A stretch of DNA of 64,000 nucleotides from Microbulbifer aggregans (GTDB taxonomy: Bacteria > Pseudomonadota > Gammaproteobacteria > Pseudomonadales > Cellvibrionaceae). This document shows positions 61,376 through 64,000 of the stretch, piece after piece. The stretch's first letter is position 1. Each line of letters starts with the position of its first letter. Below the pieces are notes generated by a model. The model saw only the letters and a program-made list of their open reading frames with translations. It did not search any database and was not told the DNA's origin. The stretch is taken from NCBI RefSeq assembly GCF_001750105.1, contig NZ_CP014143.1:620001-684000 (forward strand), given 5' to 3'. A program made the translations under genes and the position numbers.

Positions 61376-62164
61376 ATGTGGAAACCCCTGTTGATCGCTG
61401 TTGCTCTCGGCTTCAGCGGCGCGGCAAGCGCCGATAACCTGCAGTTCGGCAGTGACGATAATGAAAACTGCAATATCGATATCCGGCACAATGTTCGCCT
61501 TGGGCCGGCGTTTATCGATGTGCGCGAGAAAGCCGGCGCTCCTGAATCCCTGTTCCATTACGAAGTGCCCGGCACCTTGCTTGTAGAAGGTGAGGCGGTT
61601 TCCCTGAACGAGGAACAGCAGGCCCTGATGGCCCGCTACTACGGCCAGATGCACGAGGCCAGCCGCAACCTGAGCTTGGTTTCCCTGCTGGCAGTGGATG
61701 TCGCCCTGCACGGTGTCAGCATTGCGCTGACCACCCTCGCCGGGCTGGATCACCCCGATGCCCAGGAACTTCGGCTGACCATGGCAGAGGTCGAAAGGCG
61801 TGCCTACCAGCGCTTCAGTGAACAGGACGGCGTGTACACCCTCGGTACCGAGGGTATAGAGGAGTTTGTCGAAGAGACGATCGGCAAGGACCTGGAACCG
61901 CGCCTGGAACAGATCGCCATGGACTCTGCCGGCACCATCGCCTGGAATGCTCTGAAAGCTGCATTCACCGGTGGCCGCAGTATCGAGCGCCAGGCTGAGC
62001 AGGCCGCCGAGGCAGCAGAAGGCGCCATCGAAGAAAAGGCCGAGGCGCTGGAAGCGATGACAGACAGCCTCTGCCGCCAGCTGGAAGCCATCGACCAGAC
62101 CGAATCAGAAGTCCATGCCGCCATTCCCCAACTGGCTGCCTACGACCTGATCAATCTCGAGTGA
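61376..62164 (+). CDS. DUF2884 (YggN-like) exported protein (262 aa)
   Basis: The start is placed at ATG 61376, which directly begins a signal peptide ending SGAASA|DN; ATG 61355 would add seven residues. The body carries the YggN/DUF2884 features CNIDIRHNVRLGPAFIDVRE, SLNEEQQALMARYYGQMHEA and a long acidic helical C-terminus with LCRQLEAIDQTESEVHAAIP. Its role is not established; YggN-like proteins are periplasmic. It begins 150 bases after the S8 peptidase terminator. An intrinsic terminator follows. Confidence 0.85.
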   Translation: MWKPLLIAVALGFSGAASADNLQFGSDDNENCNIDIRHNVRLGPAFIDVREKAGAPESLFHYEVPGTLLVEGEAVSLNEEQQALMARYYGQMHEASRNLSLVSLLAVDVALHGVSIALTTLAGLDHPDAQELRLTMAEVERRAYQRFSEQDGVYTLGTEGIEEFVEETIGKDLEPRLEQIAMDSAGTIAWNALKAAFTGGRSIERQAEQAAEAAEGAIEEKAEALEAMTDSLCRQLEAIDQTESEVHAAIPQLAAYDLINLE

Positions 62165-62209
62165 ACTTTTTAGACCATCATATAGACCATCGGATCTTGA
62201 CCCCCACTC

Positions 62210-62233
62210 GGCCGCCCTGTGCGGCCTTTTTTT
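62210..62233 (+). terminator. Intrinsic terminator of the YggN-like gene
   Basis: GGCCGC (62210-62215) and GCGGCC (62221-62226) enclose CCTGT and are followed by seven T residues. Confidence 0.9.
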
Positions 62234-62334
62234 CGTGTAATTATTTGTAATGTGTTTGTAGACTTTTTTCCTTTATTCCAAGTCTCGACATCCCTATCAT
62301 TTGGCGTCTTTTTGCTTGAATGAAGGGTATAACC

Positions 62335-64000
62335 ATGACAATAAAAAGAACCTGGCTTGGCAGACTCGCCGTAGCAAGTGCCAGCATATTGCTTTTTGCC
62401 TGTGGTGGCGGGGGAGGTAGTGGAGGCAACGACAGTGAACAGCAGCCGGAGAATCAGGCTCCCGCCGTCACTGTGAGTGCCACCAGCCTCAAAGAAGGGA
62501 CTTCAATTGACATCAGTGCCACCGCAACAGACAGCGATGGCTCGATTGCCTCCTACTCCTGGGCACAAAAGTCAGGACTGACACTAACTCTAGAAAATAC
62601 TGATTCGCAAACCGTTACTGTTACTGCGCCAGATATCACTGAAGACAGTACGGCCACTCTCACCATTACCGTCACGGATGATGATGGTGCGCAAGCTTCA
62701 GCAGATGTAGTCGTTACCGTGCTTGCCAATATCATCAGTGTGACCCTAGAGGGCAAGGTTACCGATAACCCAGTGGCCAATGCCAACATCCTATTCACAG
62801 TCGGTGAGCAGGAGTTTACGACCACTGCTGATAGCAATGGCCTTTACTCCATTGCACTCAGTGTTGATGACAGCCGCTCAGCTGATATGGTTCGTGCCGA
62901 GGCAACGAGTACTGATGAGCCGCAGCTAAAGCTCGTTTCCCTAATGGGCAGCCTCTCCTCCCTGGTAACCGCTGCCGGAAGTGACGAACTGGTAACACGA
63001 GAGGAACACCTTCCGGTAAACATTACAAATCTTTCCACGGCATTGGCAGCACAAGTGGAAAAGGGTGAACCGGGCAGCATATCTTCCGACGAAGAGCTGA
63101 CAGCACGAAAGAAATTATTGAATGGTGGCGTAGTCTTCCAGCTCGCCACACTGATAAAGCTGGTGCTCGATTATTCAGACACACCAAGTGTCGACATCCC
63201 AGAAGGCATTATGGACACCTATTCTCTGGCTTCTAACCGGGAATTGGCAGCAAATCTTGCCGGAAAAATTCAGCTTGATAACACACCGGTCTATCAAACG
63301 GCCATCAATGCCATTCTTGACGACCCAGAACTGGTTGCCATTCAGCCGCAACAGGGCACAGACTGGCTGGATGATACATATTATTTTACTTCCAGCGCCG
63401 CCGTGCCGGCTCCATTCACTGAGTCTGCCACAATCCACTTCGGTTACAAGCTCGAACTTGAGCCGCAAGGAACGGGAATCCTCACTGGACGAGAAGAAAA
63501 GTCAGCTCTTTCTTGGGAGAACGGCGCCAATGGGCTATCTATCTCAGGTGCCGAATTCGTTACGGAAAACTACGAATTTGATAACAACCTTGGGACCCAG
63601 ATTCGTGTACAAACTGTAATTCAACCTCGTCAGATTCTCTGGCTCGATCACAATCAGCAAGTTGATTGGATTGCGGTTATCGGCAATAAATTTAATCGTT
63701 ACCCGGACGGCGAATATCCGTCGACTGACCCTGTTAGTTTCACCGGTGCCACAATGGCGGTTCGCGAAGCTGGTACGGAAAATGCCAAAGATATTATTCA
63801 GACGGGGTTTATTTACAGCCTTCCTGTTCCCACCATACAGGGAGAAGTCACAGACCCATCATCTTCAATTCCTTATCCCGACTTCGATATCCAAGCTGTA
63901 CAAATGATTTTCTCAGGCAGCGTGGAGACTGGAGGCAGCGCCACAATCACCAAGGACACCATTACAGGGAATGGTACACCTTCTGAGTTACAACTTGCTG
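62335..64000 (+). CDS. Large surface lipoprotein with cadherin/PKD-like domain (partial at right edge)
   Basis: The ATG at 62335 with GAAGGG upstream starts a lipoprotein signal (LFAC, Cys23) followed by a Gly/Ser tract (GGGGGSGG). The frame stays open for 555 codons to the window edge. Residues about 40-125 are a PKD/cadherin-like Ig-fold (APAVTVSATSLKEGTSIDIS, TATDSDGSIASYSWAQKSG). A second beta-domain resembling a carboxypeptidase-regulatory fold follows (VTDNPVANANILFTVGEQEF, TTADSNGLYSIAL). The rest is not recognised. It is probably an outer-membrane surface protein. The C-terminus, and any anchor or adhesin domain there, is outside the window. Confidence 0.8.
   Translation, partial: MTIKRTWLGRLAVASASILLFACGGGGGSGGNDSEQQPENQAPAVTVSATSLKEGTSIDISATATDSDGSIASYSWAQKSGLTLTLENTDSQTVTVTAPDITEDSTATLTITVTDDDGAQASADVVVTVLANIISVTLEGKVTDNPVANANILFTVGEQEFTTTADSNGLYSIALSVDDSRSADMVRAEATSTDEPQLKLVSLMGSLSSLVTAAGSDELVTREEHLPVNITNLSTALAAQVEKGEPGSISSDEELTARKKLLNGGVVFQLATLIKLVLDYSDTPSVDIPEGIMDTYSLASNRELAANLAGKIQLDNTPVYQTAINAILDDPELVAIQPQQGTDWLDDTYYFTSSAAVPAPFTESATIHFGYKLELEPQGTGILTGREEKSALSWENGANGLSISGAEFVTENYEFDNNLGTQIRVQTVIQPRQILWLDHNQQVDWIAVIGNKFNRYPDGEYPSTDPVSFTGATMAVREAGTENAKDIIQTGFIYSLPVPTIQGEVTDPSSSIPYPDFDIQAVQMIFSGSVETGGSATITKDTITGNGTPSELQLA

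Noticed and set aside
1..64000. CRISPR arrays, rRNA, tRNA, insertion sequences, prophage or integrase
   Set aside because: No regularly spaced repeats, clover-leaf sequences, transposase motifs or phage genes were seen.

Overview
The window is a stretch of bacterial chromosome from a free-living, probably marine gammaproteobacterium. Codon use is moderately GC-rich throughout. The gene set includes lipoprotein and secreted peptidases, a large TonB-dependent receptor, a TPR-sulfotransferase, and single-copy serA, pgk, fba and rarD. This fits Cellvibrionales/Alteromonadales-type bacteria such as Microbulbifer, but the genus is an inference from gene content. I see no rRNA, tRNA, CRISPR array, insertion sequence or phage module. 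Genes are dense, with many bidirectional or hairpin terminators between them.

Region 1 (1-16 kb) is an envelope region. It holds two tandem M1 aminopeptidase lipoproteins (the first cut by the window edge), a TPR protein, and a three-gene operon of a PH-domain protein, a phosphodiester-glycosidase-like protein and an Nmad3-type putative nucleotide-modification protein. It then holds a lipoprotein fusing a DsbA-like fold to GspC/PDZ-like modules, an SGNH hydrolase, an MltF-like lytic transglycosylase with two solute-binding domains, a transglutaminase-like TPR lipoprotein, an alpha/beta hydrolase and an HEYTH metallopeptidase lipoprotein.

Region 2 (16-32 kb) looks like uptake and breakdown of peptides, amino acids or amines. 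It has another M1 lipoprotein with an altered GAMEN motif, a TPR-sulfotransferase, a TonB-dependent receptor, a nitrilase-superfamily amidase, an MFS transporter and a MocR regulator with an extra C-terminal domain. These are followed by an HdeD-like membrane protein, an omega-amino-acid:pyruvate aminotransferase, a succinate-semialdehyde-type dehydrogenase and a divergent LysR regulator.

Region 3 (32-46 kb) is mixed. It contains an ABM-type small protein, the decayed C-terminus of an ABC permease, an esterase, a GNAT, a metallo-beta-lactamase-fold hydrolase, a lipase-like protein, an orphan ATP-grasp enzyme and a secreted multidomain serine hydrolase. TerC, SpoIIAA-like, RcnB-like, SIMPL and DUF2007 proteins follow, then a PuuC/KauB-like aldehyde dehydrogenase, a one-domain asparaginase and an FAH-family hydrolase.

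Region 4 (46-53.8 kb) carries core metabolism: serA, rarD, a lysophospholipase-like hydrolase, fba and pgk, then an alpha/beta hydrolase overlapping a CPXCG protein. Region 5 (54-64 kb) returns to exported proteins: a YfeW/PBP4B-like serine hydrolase, a single-domain globin, a tandem M16 peptidase lipoprotein, an S8 subtilase, a YggN-like DUF2884 protein and the start of a large lipoprotein cut by the right edge.

The most unusual items are the PH/phosphodiester-glycosidase/Nmad3 operon, the DsbA-GspC/PDZ lipoprotein, the extended MocR regulator, the GATEL-type M1 peptidase, the ABC-permease remnant, and a shared TGTA-N7-TACA dyad upstream of serA and (twice) between pgk and its divergent neighbour.
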